NCBI RefSeq assembly: GCF_004342445.1
Contig: NZ_SLWW01000005.1
Span: 1 to 64,000, forward strand
Direction: 5' to 3'
DNA length: 64,000 nucleotides
From: Rhodovulum euryhalinum
GTDB taxonomy: Bacteria > Pseudomonadota > Alphaproteobacteria > Rhodobacterales > Rhodobacteraceae
The notes under the pieces are model-generated. The model was not told the DNA's origin. It did not search any database and saw nothing but the letters and a program-made list of their open reading frames with translations. A program made the translations under genes and the position numbers. Within the stretch, counting starts at the first letter, position 1. Each line of letters starts with the position of its first letter. This document shows positions 9,901 through 19,764 of the stretch, one piece after another.

Positions 9901-10006
9901 CGGGCCGGGACGCGTTGGCGCCCGCCGCGAAGCAGCCGGCCTTTTCCCAGGCGGCGTAGAGCCGGGCCTCGGCCTCGGCGGCGTTGAAGGTCTTTTCCAT
10001 CGGCAT
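6986..10006 (-). CDS. valS: Valyl-tRNA synthetase
   Basis: This 1006-residue class I synthetase has the HIGH motif as [13 protein letters not shown], a large CP1 editing domain, the KMSKS motif as [11 protein letters not shown], and a C-terminal coiled-coil arm (residues about 940-1004). It is longer than usual, with extra loop material around residues 310-400 and 480-570. Those loops use many A/T-ending codons (CTT, GTT, GCA, ACA, CGA), unlike the conserved flanks, so the gene is a codon-use mosaic. The start at 10006 has GAGG 7 bases upstream; a second ATG two codons later is possible. Confidence 0.96.
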   Translation of the reverse strand: MPMEKTFNAAEAEARLYAAWEKAGCFAAGANASRPETFCIMIPPPNVTGSLHMGHAFNNTLQDILVRWHRMRGFDTLWQPGQDHAGIATQMVVERELAKQGITRRDFERREDFVAKVWEWKQQSGGTIINQLKRLGASCDWSRNAFTMSGAPGAPAGEEGNFHDAVIKVFVDMYNKGYIYRGKRLVNWDPHFETAISDLEVEQVEVDGAMWRLRYPLENGETYQHPVEFDEDGTPTAYETRDYLVVATTRPETMLGDTGVAVHPDDPRYRHLIGKTVRLPLCGRSIPIVADDYADPAKGTGAVKITPAHDFNDWEVGRRNGIAQTHEEWIEGGKTGKKPINVMDTRARIWLRDNHDFAEDCDPDGVARLIAAIDPDDEGRMPRQDARDWIIETAQEEGWLDGIDPDRHMVPHGDRSKVAIEPYLTDQWFVDTAKIVGPALEAVRDGRTKILPEQHEKVYFHWLENIEPWCISRQLWWGHQIPVWFGPELDEHGQVTDLLGKQFCAASESEAVQLAAEYYREKTGRTVEVGVHHIEDTLEGFRHEPMPIAGSTAWGDSQPELNHVTLSRDPDVLDTWFSSGLWPIGTLGWPEDTPELRKYFPTDVLITGFDIIFFWVARMMMMQLAVVDRIPFHTVYVHALVRDEKGKKMSKSLGNVLDPLELIDEFGADAVRFTLTAMAAMGRDLKLSTSRIAGYRNFGTKLWNAARFAEMNGVFSDESPMEIRSNSDAVQTVNRWIIGETAKVRQAVDEALENYRFNDAANALYAFVWGKVCDWYVEFSKPLLLDGSAEDQRETRATMAWVLDQCLILLHPIMPFITEDLWGMTGTREKMLVHADWPTYGAEMIDPDADREMNWVIDLIEEIRSARAQMGVPAGAQVPMLATQMDPAARTAWDRNEALIRKLARVESLSEVKDLPKGCVTIAIEGAHLALPLAGIVDVAAEKSRLEKGLAKLDKEMAGLMGRLNNPKFIDSAPEEVVEETRDLAEAKRDEAAKLRAALARLGELG

Positions 10007-10137
10007 CGGGCGTCCTCGGCATCCTGGGCTTCGGGCCCGTGATTAGCGAATGGCGGGGACAAGGCCAAGCCCCGGCGGGGGTGGACAGGGGGCGCGCGGC
10101 CGCTATCGTCGGGCCGGACAGGACAGGGAGACGCGCG

Positions 10138-12426
10138 ATGGACACCAAATTCGGGGCGAGCCAGACGGTGCGCCGCATCGAGGATGTACGGTTCCTGACC
10201 GGGCAGGGGCGCTATGTCGACGATATCGCGCCCAGGGGCGCGCTGGTCGCCCATGTGCTGCGCAGCCCGGTGGCGCATGCGCGGATCACGGCGCTGGACG
10301 TGGGCGCGGCGCGGGCCGCGGCGGGGGTGCACCTGGTGCTGACCGCCGAGGATCTGCTGGTGGCAGGGGTGACGCTGGACATGCGCGCCACCGTGGTGAC
10401 CAACCGCGACGGGTCGAAGGGCGCGGAGCCGGGGCGGCCGCTGCTGGCGCGCGGCAAGGTGCGCTTCGTGGGCGAGGCGGTGGCGATGGTGGTGGCCGAA
10501 ACGCTGGACCAGGCGCGCGACGCGGCCGAACGGATCGTGTTCGAGTTCGAGGAACTGGAGCCACACCTGGCGTTGGCGACGGGCGGGCCGGCCGTCCATG
10601 ACGAGGTGGCCGGGAACCTGGCCTATGACTGGGCGATGGGGGATGCCGCGGCGGTCGAGGCGGCCTTTGCTGCGGCGGCGCATGTCGTGTCGGTCGAGGT
10701 GCCGGACAACCGGGTGATCGTCAACTCGATGGAGCCGCGCGGCGCCTGGGCGGAATGGGCGGACGGGCGGCTGCATCTCTGCGTCAACGGGCAGGGGGTC
10801 TGGGGGCAGAAGGACAAGCTGGCCGAGATGCTGCACCTGGCGCCCGGCGACGTGCGGGTGACGAACCCGGACGTGGGCGGCGGCTTCGGGATGAAGGGGA
10901 TGACCTATCCCGAATACTACGTCATTGCCCATGCCGCACGCGAGCTGGGCCGGCCCGTGCGCTGGATGTCGGAACGGACCGAGGCGATGCTGAGCGACAA
11001 TGCGGGCCGCGATCTGGTCTCGACGGTGGAACTGGCGTTTGACGCGGATCACCGGATCACCGGCTACCGGGTGACGAGTGTGTCGAACCTCGGGGCCTAC
11101 AATTCCGAATTCGCCCAGCCGATCCAGTCGCTGCTGTTCGCCAAGGTGCTGACCGGGGCCTATGACATCCCGGCGGCGCTGTTGCAGGTGAAGGGGGTCT
11201 ATACCAACACCACGCAGGTCGATGCCTATCGCGGCGCCGGGCGGCCCGAGGCGATCTATGCGCTGGAGCGCGCGATGGACCATGCGGCGCGGGTGCTGGG
11301 GGTGGACCCGTGGGAGCTGCGGCGTCGGAACTTCATCGCGCGCGATGCCTTCCCCTACCGGACGCCCACGGGCGAATTGTATGACGTGGGCGATTTCGGC
11401 CGGGTGCTGGCGCGGGTCCACGGGGCGGCCGACGTGGCGGGCTTTGCTGCGCGCAAGGCCGAGAGCGAGGCCGCGGGGCGGCTGCGGGGGCTGGGCCTGT
11501 GCTATTACATCGAGTCGATCCTGGGCGACCCGACCGAGGGGGCCGAGGTCGAGTTCTGCGCCGATGGCAGCGTGAACCTTTACGTGGGCACCCAGTCGAA
11601 CGGGCAGGGGCACGAGACGGTCTATGCCCAGTTCCTGGCCGACCGGACGGGGATTGCGGTCGAGCGGATCCGCGTCGTCCAGGGCGACAGCGACCGCATC
11701 GCCAAGGGTGGCGGCACGGGGGGCTCGCGCTCGGTCACGACCCAGTGCAACGCGACCGTCGCCACCGTCGAGAAGATGGTCGGGGCCTTCGCGCCCTTCC
11801 TGGCCGAGCAGATGGGGGTTGAGGCGGCGCGGGTTGCCTTCGATGGCCACAGCTTCCGCGCGGCAGGGTCGAACCTGACGCCCACGCTGGTCGAAGCGGC
11901 CGAGATGGCGCGCGCTGCCGGCCGCACGGACCTGTTGAAGCACCGGGCGGAGTATACCCTGCCGGGCCGGTCCTATCCGAACGGCGCCCATGTGGCCGAG
12001 GTCGAGATCGACCCCGAGACCGGCAAGACCAAGGTGGTCAAATACACCGTCACCGACGATTTCGGCAACCTGATGAACCCCCGGCTGGCCGAAGGTCAGG
12101 TCCATGGCGGCGTGGCGCAGGGGCTGGGCCAGGCGATCTGCGAACATGTGGGCTATGACGAGTACGGCCAGTTGCTGAGCGCGAGTTTCATGGACTACGC
12201 GATGCCGCGGGCTGACGACATGCCGTTCATTACCTTCACGACCGCGCCCGTGCCCTCGACCGCGAACCCGCTGGGCATGAAGGGTTGCGGCGAGGCGGGG
12301 ACGGTCGGCGCGATGGCCGCTGTGGCGAACGCGGTGCAGGGCGCGCTGTGGGATCGCGGCGTGCGCCGCGCCGACATGCCGTTCACGCCGCTTCGTGTCT
12401 GGGAGATGCTGCGCGGGGCCGGCTGA
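10138..12426 (+). CDS. Molybdenum hydroxylase large subunit, form II CoxL-like
   Basis: This 762-residue protein is of the xanthine dehydrogenase / CO dehydrogenase large-subunit family. It binds the molybdopterin-cytosine-dinucleotide cofactor. Visible motifs are VGGGFGMKG, AYRGAGRPEA and the active-site GCGEAGTVGA with its catalytic Glu. The AYRGAGR loop is the form II signature; true aerobic CO dehydrogenase carries AYRCSFR, so CO oxidation should not be assumed and the substrate is unknown. The medium (FAD) and small (2Fe-2S) subunit genes that normally accompany it are not adjacent. AGGGAGACGCGCG precedes the ATG. Confidence 0.88.
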   Translation: MDTKFGASQTVRRIEDVRFLTGQGRYVDDIAPRGALVAHVLRSPVAHARITALDVGAARAAAGVHLVLTAEDLLVAGVTLDMRATVVTNRDGSKGAEPGRPLLARGKVRFVGEAVAMVVAETLDQARDAAERIVFEFEELEPHLALATGGPAVHDEVAGNLAYDWAMGDAAAVEAAFAAAAHVVSVEVPDNRVIVNSMEPRGAWAEWADGRLHLCVNGQGVWGQKDKLAEMLHLAPGDVRVTNPDVGGGFGMKGMTYPEYYVIAHAARELGRPVRWMSERTEAMLSDNAGRDLVSTVELAFDADHRITGYRVTSVSNLGAYNSEFAQPIQSLLFAKVLTGAYDIPAALLQVKGVYTNTTQVDAYRGAGRPEAIYALERAMDHAARVLGVDPWELRRRNFIARDAFPYRTPTGELYDVGDFGRVLARVHGAADVAGFAARKAESEAAGRLRGLGLCYYIESILGDPTEGAEVEFCADGSVNLYVGTQSNGQGHETVYAQFLADRTGIAVERIRVVQGDSDRIAKGGGTGGSRSVTTQCNATVATVEKMVGAFAPFLAEQMGVEAARVAFDGHSFRAAGSNLTPTLVEAAEMARAAGRTDLLKHRAEYTLPGRSYPNGAHVAEVEIDPETGKTKVVKYTVTDDFGNLMNPRLAEGQVHGGVAQGLGQAICEHVGYDEYGQLLSASFMDYAMPRADDMPFITFTTAPVPSTANPLGMKGCGEAGTVGAMAAVANAVQGALWDRGVRRADMPFTPLRVWEMLRGAG

Positions 12427-12492
12427 GCGCCGCGCCCCCCTTGGCATGGCGCGCGCCCCCGTGTATGGCGGCGCCAACCCAAGGAGACGCCC

Positions 12493-13281
12493 ATGCAAGG
12501 CAGCGCCAATCTCAACATCATGATCAAGGCCGCGCGCAAGGCCGGGCGCAGTCTGGTCAAGGATTTCCGCGAGGTCGAGAACCTGCAGGTCTCGATGAAG
12601 GGGGCAGGCGATTTCGTCAGCCGCGCGGATACCGCCGCCGAGAAGATCCTCAAGGACGAGTTGCGCGGCGCGCGGCCGACCTATGGCTGGATCGGCGAGG
12701 AGACCGGCGAGGAAGCGGGCGAGGATCCGACCCGGCGCTGGATCGTCGATCCGCTGGACGGGACCACGAACTTCCTGCACGGGCTGCCGCACTGGGCGGT
12801 GTCCATCGCGCTGGAGCACAAGGGCGAGATCGTCGCGGGCGTGATCTTCGACGCGGCCAAGGACGAGATGTTCGTCGCCGAGAAGGGGGCGGGCGCCTGG
12901 ATGAACGAACGCCGGCTGCGTGTATCGGGGCGCGCGCGCATGATCGAGGCGATCTTTGCCACCGGCGTGCCCTTTGCCGCGAAGAAGACGCTGCCTGCCA
13001 CGTTGCAGGATCTGGCCCGGCTGATGCCGCATTGCGCGGGGGTACGCCGCTGGGGCTCGGCCGCGCTGGACCTGGCCTATGTGGCCACGGGCCGGTACGA
13101 CGGCTATTGGGAGCGCGAGTTGAACGTCTGGGATATCGCCGCCGGGCTGCTGCTGGTGCGCGAGGCCGGCGGGCTGGTCGGCGCCGTCCGCCCGGGGCAT
13201 GATCCGCTGGTGCATGGCGATGTTCTGGTGGCCAACGAGGCCCTGTTCGATCCCTTCGCGAAACTCATCAGGAACACCTGA
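12493..13281 (+). CDS. suhB: Inositol monophosphatase family protein
   Basis: This 262-residue protein has the Mg/Li-dependent phosphatase signature: IGEETGEE, then DPLDGTTNFLHGLP near residue 95, and WDIAAGLLLVREAGG near residue 215. The family hydrolyses inositol-1-phosphate and related sugar phosphates in the cytoplasm. In bacteria SuhB also joins rRNA antitermination complexes. AAGGAGACGCCC precedes the ATG. It lies 66 bp after the CoxL-like gene and may be cotranscribed. The subfamily is not resolved beyond SuhB-like. Confidence 0.92.
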   Translation: MQGSANLNIMIKAARKAGRSLVKDFREVENLQVSMKGAGDFVSRADTAAEKILKDELRGARPTYGWIGEETGEEAGEDPTRRWIVDPLDGTTNFLHGLPHWAVSIALEHKGEIVAGVIFDAAKDEMFVAEKGAGAWMNERRLRVSGRARMIEAIFATGVPFAAKKTLPATLQDLARLMPHCAGVRRWGSAALDLAYVATGRYDGYWERELNVWDIAAGLLLVREAGGLVGAVRPGHDPLVHGDVLVANEALFDPFAKLIRNT

Positions 13282-13359
13282 CGGCCCGCAAGGCGCCCTT
13301 GTTCCGCCTACTTCTTTAACCAAAACGGACCAAGGCCCGTGAGAAGAGGGGAACGAAGC

Positions 13360-13596
13360 ATGTGTTCGATGACAATGATGGCGGCCGATTCCGGCCTCGC
13401 GGCGCGGGTGCGCGCCTTTCTGTCCTGTGAGGATGGCGTCGTGACGGTCGACTGGGTGGTCCTGACGGCGGCCGCCGTGGGCCTGTGCATGGGGATGTTC
13501 GCCTCGGTCAACACCGGCGTCTACGCCGTGGGCGACGGGGTCGGTCAGCGCCTGTCGGAAGCCGAGATCGTGGACCTGGGCGTGGTCAACGACTGA
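13360..13596 (+). CDS. Flp-type pilin-like small protein
   Basis: This 78-residue protein has a single hydrophobic helix preceded by FLSCEDGVVTVDWVVLTAA. That is the class IVb pilin pattern in which a Glu/Asp-Gly sits at the cleavage region. It resembles the Flp/Fap-like peptides common in Rhodobacterales. The start at 13360 was chosen because AGAGGGG precedes it. No tad or cpa assembly genes are nearby, so assembly into a fibre would need distant genes. It could also be a stand-alone membrane peptide. Confidence 0.65.
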   Translation: MCSMTMMAADSGLAARVRAFLSCEDGVVTVDWVVLTAAAVGLCMGMFASVNTGVYAVGDGVGQRLSEAEIVDLGVVND

Positions 13597-13622
13597 TCCG
13601 GGGCGCGCGCGGCGCCCCTGCC

Positions 13623-14363
13623 TCAGCGCCTGCGGCCGGCGCGCGGGATCGGGGTGCGGCGATAGGGCGCCTCGGGATGCGGCGGGTGGCCATGGGTGCG
13701 CGCCCAGAAGGCCGGGCCGCCCCGCCCCAGCCAGAGCGGCAGGATCAGCGCCAGCCCCGCGACGAAGCCGCCCGCATGCGCCCAGTAGGCGACCCCGCCC
13801 TGATCCGTGGGCGTCGCGGCACCGGCGAAAAGCTGCAGCCCGAACCACAGCCCCAGCATCAGCCAGGCAGGCACCGGCAGGATCCGGATGATGACCACCA
13901 GGAAGATCAGGATATCCACCCGCGCCCTGGGAAACAGCAGCAGGTAGCCGCCCATCACCGCCGCGATCGCGCCAGACGCGCCCACCATCGGCACCAGCGA
14001 GAGCGGATCCATCGCGTATTGCGCCAGTCCCGCCGCCAGCCCGCCCGCGAGGTAGAAGCCGAGAAAGCCGAGATGGCCCAGTTCCTCTTCGAGGTTGTCG
14101 CCGAAGATCCACAGGAACAGCATGTTGCCGCCCAGGTGCATCAGCCCGCCATGCAGGAACATCGAGGTGGCCAGCCCGTGCAGGTGAACCCCTTCGTGGA
14201 TCGCCGCGGGGATCAGCGCCCAGCGCAGGAAGAAGTGATTCAGCGCCGCAGGGTCCTGGAAAAGCGGCCAGTAGGACAGGAACACGATCACGTTGGCCGC
14301 GATCAGCGCGTAGACGACATAGGGCGTCCGGGTCGACGGGTTGTGATCGCGCAGCGGGAACAT
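13623..14363 (-). CDS. Rhomboid family intramembrane serine protease
   Basis: This 246-residue protein has six to seven membrane helices. The first conserved motif is FLHGGLMHLGGNML, the nucleophile is in GASGAIAAVMG, and the catalytic His is in AHAGGFVAGL. It cleaves other membrane proteins within the bilayer; the substrate is unknown. The GxSG serine and the His are both intact. The start at 14363 gives the usual cytoplasmic N-terminus (MFPLRDHNPS), which is typical of the alphaproteobacterial subgroup. A basic tail follows the last helix. Confidence 0.93.
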   Translation of the reverse strand: MFPLRDHNPSTRTPYVVYALIAANVIVFLSYWPLFQDPAALNHFFLRWALIPAAIHEGVHLHGLATSMFLHGGLMHLGGNMLFLWIFGDNLEEELGHLGFLGFYLAGGLAAGLAQYAMDPLSLVPMVGASGAIAAVMGGYLLLFPRARVDILIFLVVIIRILPVPAWLMLGLWFGLQLFAGAATPTDQGGVAYWAHAGGFVAGLALILPLWLGRGGPAFWARTHGHPPHPEAPYRRTPIPRAGRRR

Positions 14364-14394
14364 CGCCCGCAGGCTAGCCGGTCGCGCCCGCCGG

Positions 14395-17300
14395 TCAAGC
14401 GGAACCGACCTCGGCCAGAAGCGCCGCGTTCCCGCCCGAGGCGGTGGTGTCGATGCACAGGTGCCGTTCATGGCGGGCATGGGCGGTATCGGGCAGGCCG
14501 GTGACCAGCGGCACCAGCGGACCGCCGCGCCGCGCCAGCGCCTGCGCGATGGCCCGTCCGGTGGCGCTGTCGCCCCACCAGAGCACGCCTGCGAACCCGT
14601 CCAGCGTTTCCAGCATGTCCGGTGCCACCGTCCCGGTCACCGCCACCGCTGCGCCGCCCAGCGCGCGCACCGCGTCGGTCTGCGCCTGGGCGGCGGCGCG
14701 CCCGGGCCCGAGGCACAGCAGCGGCGGGCGGGGATGGGTGGACAGCCGGTTCGACTCGCCGGTGGGGCCGGGCAGGGCGCGGCTGTCCGGGCCGTGCCCC
14801 GGCGCCGCCTCGCGCAGTGCGCGGGCCAGGGTTTCGGCGGTGACCGTCCCCTCTGGCACACCGGCGATCTTGGGCGCGGGCCGGGCGGTGAAGCGGGGCA
14901 GGTAGTTCGCTCCGCCCGCCTTGGGGCCGGTGCCCGAAAGCCCCTCGCCGCCGAAGGGTTGGCAGCCCACCACCGCGCCGATCTGGTTGCGGTTGACGTA
15001 AGCGTTGCCGACCGCCAGCCGCTCGGCGATGTGCTGCACGCGGTCGTCGATGCGCGAATGAAGCCCGAAGGTCAGGCCATAGCCGCGCGCGTTGATCGCG
15101 TCGATCACCCGGTCCAGGTGTTCGGCCCGGAAGGTCGCGACATGCAGGACGGGGCCGAAGATCTCGCGCTCCAGCGCCGCGATGCCGTCGACGCGGATCA
15201 GCGCGGGGGACAGGAAATGGCCGGTTGCCGGGGCAGGCGCCTGCCATAACAGGCGGCCGTCGGTGCGGGCCTGCGCGACATGGGCGGTGAAGTCCCGCAG
15301 CGCGGCGGCCTCGATCAGCGGGCCGATATCGGTGGACAGATCCCAGGGATCGCCAAGGCGCAACTCGGCCATGGCGCCGGTCAGCATCTTCAGGAAGCCC
15401 TCGGCGATATCCTCCTGCACATAGAGGCAGCGCAGCGCCGAGCAACGTTGCCCGGCGGACTGGAACGCCGAGGTGACCACGTCACGCACCGCCTGTTCGG
15501 GCAGGGCGGTCGAGTCCACCACCATCGCGTTCAGCCCGCCGGTTTCCGCGATCAGCGGCGTACCGGGGGCCATGTGGTCGGCCATGGCGCGCGCGATGAT
15601 CCGGGCGGTTTCGGTCGCGCCGGTGAAGGCCACGCCGTTGACGCGGGGATCGGCGGTCAGCCGCGCGCCCACCGTCGCGCCGTCGCCGGGCAGCAGTTGC
15701 AGCGCGTCGCGCGGCACGCCCGCCTCATGCAGCAGGCGTGTGGCATAGTGGGCGATCAGCGGGGTCTGTTCGGCGGGTTTGGCCAGCACGGCATTGCCCG
15801 CGGCCAGCGCGGCCGTGACCTGGCCGGTGAAGATCGCCAGAGGGAAGTTCCACGGCGAGATGCAGGCGAAGACGCCGCGCGGGGGGGTGTCGAGGGTTTC
15901 GGCCTGCGCCGCGTAATAGCGCAGGAAATCGACCGCCTCGCGCAATTCGCCCACCGCATCGGGCAGGGTCTTGCCCGCCTCGCGCGCGACGATGGCGAAG
16001 ATCGCGCCGAAATGGTCCTCATACAGATCGGCGGCGCGGCGCAGGATGGCCGCGCGCGCGGCGGCGGGGGCGTCCCAGGGGCGGGCGGCGGCGAGCGCGG
16101 TGTCCACATCGCCTGTAGAGGCCGGGCGGACATGGCCCACGATATCCGCCGGATCGGCCGGGTTCAGGACGGCCTGCGCCGTTTCGGGCGCGGCTGTCCC
16201 GGCGATCAGGGGGGCTGCCTCGAACCGGGCGGCGCGGTGGGGCGCGCGGGCGGCCTCGATCGCGGCCAGATCGGGGGCGTGGGCCAGATCCCAGCCGCGC
16301 GAATTGCGCCGTTCGGGGGCGAACAGCGCAGGCGCGCGCCGGATCGCGGGGTGTTCGGGGGCGTCGAGATACGCCTCGATCTCGGCCAGCGGGTCGGCGG
16401 CGACGGTTTCGGGGGGCACGTCCTCGTCCACGATCCGGTTCACGAAGGAACTGTTCGCGCCGTTTTCCAGCAGCCGCCGCACCAGATAGGCCAGCAGGTC
16501 GCGATGCGCGCCCACCGGCGCATAGATGCGGCAGCGCGCGCCGTCATGCCGGGCCATCACCAGATCGTGCAGCGTCTCGCCCATGCCATGCAGGCGCTGG
16601 AATTCAAAGGCGGTCCGGTCCGCCCCCATGTCGAGGATCGCGGCGACGGTGTGGGCATTGTGCGTGGCGAATTGCGGATAGATCCGATCCGTCATGCCCA
16701 GCATCTTGCGGGCGTTGGCGATATAGCTGACATCGGTCGCGGCCTTGCGGGTGAAGACCGGGAAGCCGTCCACGCCGATCACCTGCGCGCGCTTGATCTC
16801 GGTATCCCAATAGGCTCCCTTGACCAGCCGCACCATCAGGCGGCGGTCATGCCGGTCTGCCAGCGCATGAAGCCAGTCCAGCACCAGCCCCGCGCGCGGG
16901 CCATAGGCCTGCACCACCACGCCGAACCCGTGCCATCCGGCAAGGCGCGGGTCGGCCAGCACCGCCTCGATGACGTCAAGCGACAGCGCCAGCCGGTCGG
17001 CCTCTTCGGCGTCGATGTTCAGGCCCATCCCGGCCTCGCGCGCCATCAGCGCCAGATGCAGCAGGCGCGGTGCCAGTTCCGCCATCGCCCGGTCGCGCTG
17101 GGCGACCTCGTAGCGGGGGTGCAGCGCCGAGAGCTTGATCGAGATGCCGGGATTGTCGCGGATATCGTCCGCGGTGGCGGCGCCGGCGATCCGGGCGATG
17201 GCCTGTGCATAGGCGTCCAGATAGCGGCTTGCGTCGTCTTCGGTGCGCGCAGCCTCGCCCAGCATGTCGTAGGAATAGGTGTAGCCCTTCGCCTCCATCC

Positions 17301-17856
17301 CGGCGGCGCGGTCCATGGCGGCCCCGATGGTTTCGCCAAGGACGAACTGGCGGCCCATCTCGCGCATGGCGCGGGCGACGGCGGTGCGGATCACCGGCTC
17401 GCCCAGTCGCCGGAGGGCGCCTTTCAGCGTGGCGGCAAGGCCGGGCTGGGGGTCGTCGAGTACCCGGCCGGTGAGCATCAAGGCCCAGGTGGAGGCATTG
17501 ACCAGCGGCGAGGCGGATTTTCCAAGGTGGCGGCCCCAGTCGGAGGGGGCGATCTTGTCCTCGATCAGCGCGTCCATCGTCTCGGCATCGGGCACGCGCA
17601 ACAGCGCCTCGGCCAGGCACATCAGCGCGACGCCCTCTTCGGTCGAGAGGCCGTATTCGGCCAGGAACACCTCCATCAATCCGGGGCGATCATGGGCGCG
17701 GATGTCGCGGACCAGCGCGGCGGCTGCGGCGGAAATGCGGGTGCGGGCGGCGGCATCCAGCCCGGTTCCGGCCAGCAGGCGTTTCAGCACCGGGCCTTCG
17801 GGCGCATAGGTTGCGGCCTCGATCCCGGTGCGGAGGGTGGTGGTCCTGTCGGTCAT
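14395..17856 (-). CDS. putA: Bifunctional proline dehydrogenase / glutamate-semialdehyde dehydrogenase
   Basis: This 1153-residue enzyme oxidises proline to glutamate in two steps. The FAD-binding proline dehydrogenase barrel (about 130-440) shows [28 protein letters not shown] and the substrate-binding [17 protein letters not shown] segment. The aldehyde dehydrogenase half (about 545-990) shows [11 protein letters not shown], catalytic Glu in AETGGLNAM and catalytic Cys in [12 protein letters not shown]-terminal domain follows. No ribbon-helix-helix DNA-binding domain is present at the N-terminus, so it is not self-regulating as in E. coli. The divergent Lrp-type gene fills that role. Confidence 0.97.
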   Translation of the reverse strand: MTDRTTTLRTGIEAATYAPEGPVLKRLLAGTGLDAAARTRISAAAAALVRDIRAHDRPGLMEVFLAEYGLSTEEGVALMCLAEALLRVPDAETMDALIEDKIAPSDWGRHLGKSASPLVNASTWALMLTGRVLDDPQPGLAATLKGALRRLGEPVIRTAVARAMREMGRQFVLGETIGAAMDRAAGMEAKGYTYSYDMLGEAARTEDDASRYLDAYAQAIARIAGAATADDIRDNPGISIKLSALHPRYEVAQRDRAMAELAPRLLHLALMAREAGMGLNIDAEEADRLALSLDVIEAVLADPRLAGWHGFGVVVQAYGPRAGLVLDWLHALADRHDRRLMVRLVKGAYWDTEIKRAQVIGVDGFPVFTRKAATDVSYIANARKMLGMTDRIYPQFATHNAHTVAAILDMGADRTAFEFQRLHGMGETLHDLVMARHDGARCRIYAPVGAHRDLLAYLVRRLLENGANSSFVNRIVDEDVPPETVAADPLAEIEAYLDAPEHPAIRRAPALFAPERRNSRGWDLAHAPDLAAIEAARAPHRAARFEAAPLIAGTAAPETAQAVLNPADPADIVGHVRPASTGDVDTALAAARPWDAPAAARAAILRRAADLYEDHFGAIFAIVAREAGKTLPDAVGELREAVDFLRYYAAQAETLDTPPRGVFACISPWNFPLAIFTGQVTAALAAGNAVLAKPAEQTPLIAHYATRLLHEAGVPRDALQLLPGDGATVGARLTADPRVNGVAFTGATETARIIARAMADHMAPGTPLIAETGGLNAMVVDSTALPEQAVRDVVTSAFQSAGQRCSALRCLYVQEDIAEGFLKMLTGAMAELRLGDPWDLSTDIGPLIEAAALRDFTAHVAQARTDGRLLWQAPAPATGHFLSPALIRVDGIAALEREIFGPVLHVATFRAEHLDRVIDAINARGYGLTFGLHSRIDDRVQHIAERLAVGNAYVNRNQIGAVVGCQPFGGEGLSGTGPKAGGANYLPRFTARPAPKIAGVPEGTVTAETLARALREAAPGHGPDSRALPGPTGESNRLSTHPRPPLLCLGPGRAAAQAQTDAVRALGGAAVAVTGTVAPDMLETLDGFAGVLWWGDSATGRAIAQALARRGGPLVPLVTGLPDTAHARHERHLCIDTTASGGNAALLAEVGSA

Positions 17857-17948
17857 GGCGTTTCCCCTGAACTGGGGCCAGTATACCGTCGAATGATGCG
17901 CCTGTTCGGCCAGTTTCAGGCTTATAGACAGGTGAAGCGACTGAATTG

Positions 17949-18437
17949 ATGGGGCCAGATATGCCGGACGACCTTTCCGCCCTCGACCGCCAGGACCGCG
18001 CGATTCTGCGCGTGCTGTCCGCCGAGGGGCGCCTGCCCGTGGCCGAGCTTGCCCGCCGGATTGGGCTGTCTAAGACGCCGACCCAGGCGCGGATGCGGCG
18101 GCTGGAGGAGGCGGGCATCATCACCGGCTATCGCGCCATGCTGAACCCGATCCGGCTGGGGCTGGCCCATGTCGCCTTTGTCGAGGTGCGGCTGTCCGAC
18201 ACCCGCGAGGCGGCGCTGCGCCAGTTCAACGCCGCCGTGCGCGCGATCCCCGAGATCGAGGAATGTCACATGATCGCGGGCGGCTTCGACTACCTGCTGA
18301 AGGTGCGCACCGCCGACATGGTGCAGTACCGCGAGGTGATGGCGGAACGGCTGTCGGGCCTGCCGCATGTGGCCAATACATCGACCTATGTCGCGATGGA
18401 GGCGGTGAAGGATGCGGGGTTTGCCCAGCCCGGCTAA
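17949..18437 (+). CDS. putR: Lrp/AsnC family regulator of putA
   Basis: This protein of about 162 residues has an N-terminal winged helix-turn-helix (LPVAELARRIGLSKTPTQARMRR split around residues 30-55) and a C-terminal Lrp ligand-binding domain (about 70-150). It is divergent from putA with a 92-bp gap. In alphaproteobacteria the divergent Lrp-type PutR activates putA in response to proline. AGGTGAAG lies upstream. ATG codons at 17949 and 17961 are both possible starts. The motif SKTPTQARM in the recognition helix is typical of PutR. Confidence 0.92.
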   Translation: MGPDMPDDLSALDRQDRAILRVLSAEGRLPVAELARRIGLSKTPTQARMRRLEEAGIITGYRAMLNPIRLGLAHVAFVEVRLSDTREAALRQFNAAVRAIPEIEECHMIAGGFDYLLKVRTADMVQYREVMAERLSGLPHVANTSTYVAMEAVKDAGFAQPG

Positions 18438-18502
18438 GGGTTTCGCCCGATCCCCCGCCGCGTGCTAGACTCCGTCGCGAGACAACCTCCGGGGGGAGAG
18501 AT

Positions 18503-19717
18503 ATGCGATTCGTCCTGAGCCTGCTGGCCTGCGTCGCGCTGCCTGTGGCGGCGTTGGCCCAGGAAATGCGCGCCATCACCGGCAGCCTGATCTACCGCGA
18601 GCGGATCGCGCTGTCGCCCGAAGCAGAGATGCTGCTGGAACTGCGCGACGCGGGCGGCGCGGTGGTCGTCAGCGAGGCACTCCCGACCGAGGGCGCGCAG
18701 GTGCCGCTGCCCTTTGCGGTGCAGGCGCCCGCGGGTCCCGCGTTCAGCTTGCGCGCGGCGCTGCGGCTGGATGGCCAGATCCGCTGGCTGAGCGATACGG
18801 TCGCTATCGAGGCGGGCGAGGGGCCGGTGCAGGCGGGAGAGGTGATGCTGAAGGGGTTCCGGCCGATGGGGTTCGCCACCACGCTGAGTTGCGGCGAACT
18901 GACGGCGGAACTGGGTTTTGTCGGGCAGGGCGCGCGGCTGCGCATCGGCGGGCAGTATGTCAAGCTGGTGCCGGAAGTGACGGCCTCGGGGGCGAAATTC
19001 GTGGCCGAGGGTGACCCGGAGACCTGGGTCTGGACCAAGGGTGATGCCGCCACGCTGCGCCTGCATGGGGCGGAGTTTCCGGAATGTCGCGCGGCGCTGC
19101 CGGGGGGCAGCTACCGCGCCCGCGGCAACGAACCCGGCTGGACGCTGGAGATCGCGGGCGGGCAGATGCGCTATGCGGGCGATTACGGCGCGACCGGGAT
19201 CGCGGCCCCCCTGCCCGAGCCCGGGATCGTGGACGACGCGCGCCGCTACGCGCCCGAGGGGGCGGACCTGGTGCTGACGCTTGCCCCGGCCCTGTGCCGC
19301 GACACGATGACCGGGATGCCCTATCCCGATACGGCCAGCGTCGAAACCGGCGGGCAACGCCTGACCGGCTGTGGCGGCGATCCGCTGGACCTGCTGGCCG
19401 CCCATCCCTGGCGGATCGAGGATATCGGGGGCGGCGGAATCATCGATTCCTCGAATGTCACTATCGCCTTTGGCCGCGACGGGCGGGTGTCGGGGAGCGG
19501 CGGCTGCAACCGCTTCATGGGCGGCGCCGAACTGACCGGCGAGGGGCTGCGCATCGGCCCGGTCGGGGCGACGCTGATGGCCTGTCCCGAGGCGTTGATG
19601 ATGCAGGAACGCCGGGTCTTCGAGGTGCTTGACCGGGTGGACCGGTTCGATGTCTCCGAGGACGGCGCGCTGCTGCTGATCGGCGGGGACGCGGTGCTGG
19701 CCACCGCGCGGCGCTGA
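18503..19717 (+). CDS. Multi-domain periplasmic protein: YbaY-like, MliC-like, COG3650, META
   Basis: This 404-residue exported protein has a signal peptide (cleavage near ALAQE, residue 20). Four beta-rich modules follow: a YbaY-like domain (about 21-115), an MliC-like lysozyme-inhibitor fold with two Cys (about 125-195), a COG3650-type segment starting RARGNEPGWTLEI (about 205-295), and a META domain (about 300-404) with GSGGCNRFMGGAEL. Such modules occur in envelope-stress and lysozyme-resistance proteins. A role at the cell wall or outer membrane is inferred. No lipobox Cys is seen. GGGGGGAGAGAT precedes the ATG. Confidence 0.75.
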   Translation: MRFVLSLLACVALPVAALAQEMRAITGSLIYRERIALSPEAEMLLELRDAGGAVVVSEALPTEGAQVPLPFAVQAPAGPAFSLRAALRLDGQIRWLSDTVAIEAGEGPVQAGEVMLKGFRPMGFATTLSCGELTAELGFVGQGARLRIGGQYVKLVPEVTASGAKFVAEGDPETWVWTKGDAATLRLHGAEFPECRAALPGGSYRARGNEPGWTLEIAGGQMRYAGDYGATGIAAPLPEPGIVDDARRYAPEGADLVLTLAPALCRDTMTGMPYPDTASVETGGQRLTGCGGDPLDLLAAHPWRIEDIGGGGIIDSSNVTIAFGRDGRVSGSGGCNRFMGGAELTGEGLRIGPVGATLMACPEALMMQERRVFEVLDRVDRFDVSEDGALLLIGGDAVLATARR

Positions 19718-19720
19718 GGC

Positions 19721-19749
19721 TTTTCCTTGGCGCGGCGGGCGGCTATGGT
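19721..19749 (+). promoter_or_regulatory. Likely promoter of tRNA-Leu(UAA)
   Basis: A weak -35 (TTTTCC) and a -10 (TATGGT) are separated by 17 bp, 15 bp before the tRNA. The TTGGCG just after the -35 and the GC before TATG are shared with the promoter of the second tRNA-Leu gene at 24693, which supports the call. Confidence 0.5.
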
Positions 19750-19764
19750 CCGGCCGGGTCACGT

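Noticed and set aside
10138..12426. Aerobic carbon monoxide dehydrogenase (coxL form I)
   Set aside because: The active-site loop is AYRGAGR, not AYRCSFR, and the other cox subunit genes are absent.
9883..14112. A 1409-codon open frame on the minus strand across the CoxL-like, suhB and rhomboid region
   Set aside because: It is a GC-rich shadow antisense to clearly recognised genes; its Arg/Gly/Pro/His-rich translation matches no family.
14395..17856. Trifunctional PutA with an N-terminal DNA-binding domain
   Set aside because: The N-terminus goes straight into the helical arm region; no ribbon-helix-helix sequence is present, and a separate Lrp-type regulator is divergent.
15280..17949. 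An 889-codon plus-strand open frame opposite putA
   Set aside because: It is antisense to putA, whose catalytic motifs are intact; the translation is low-complexity.
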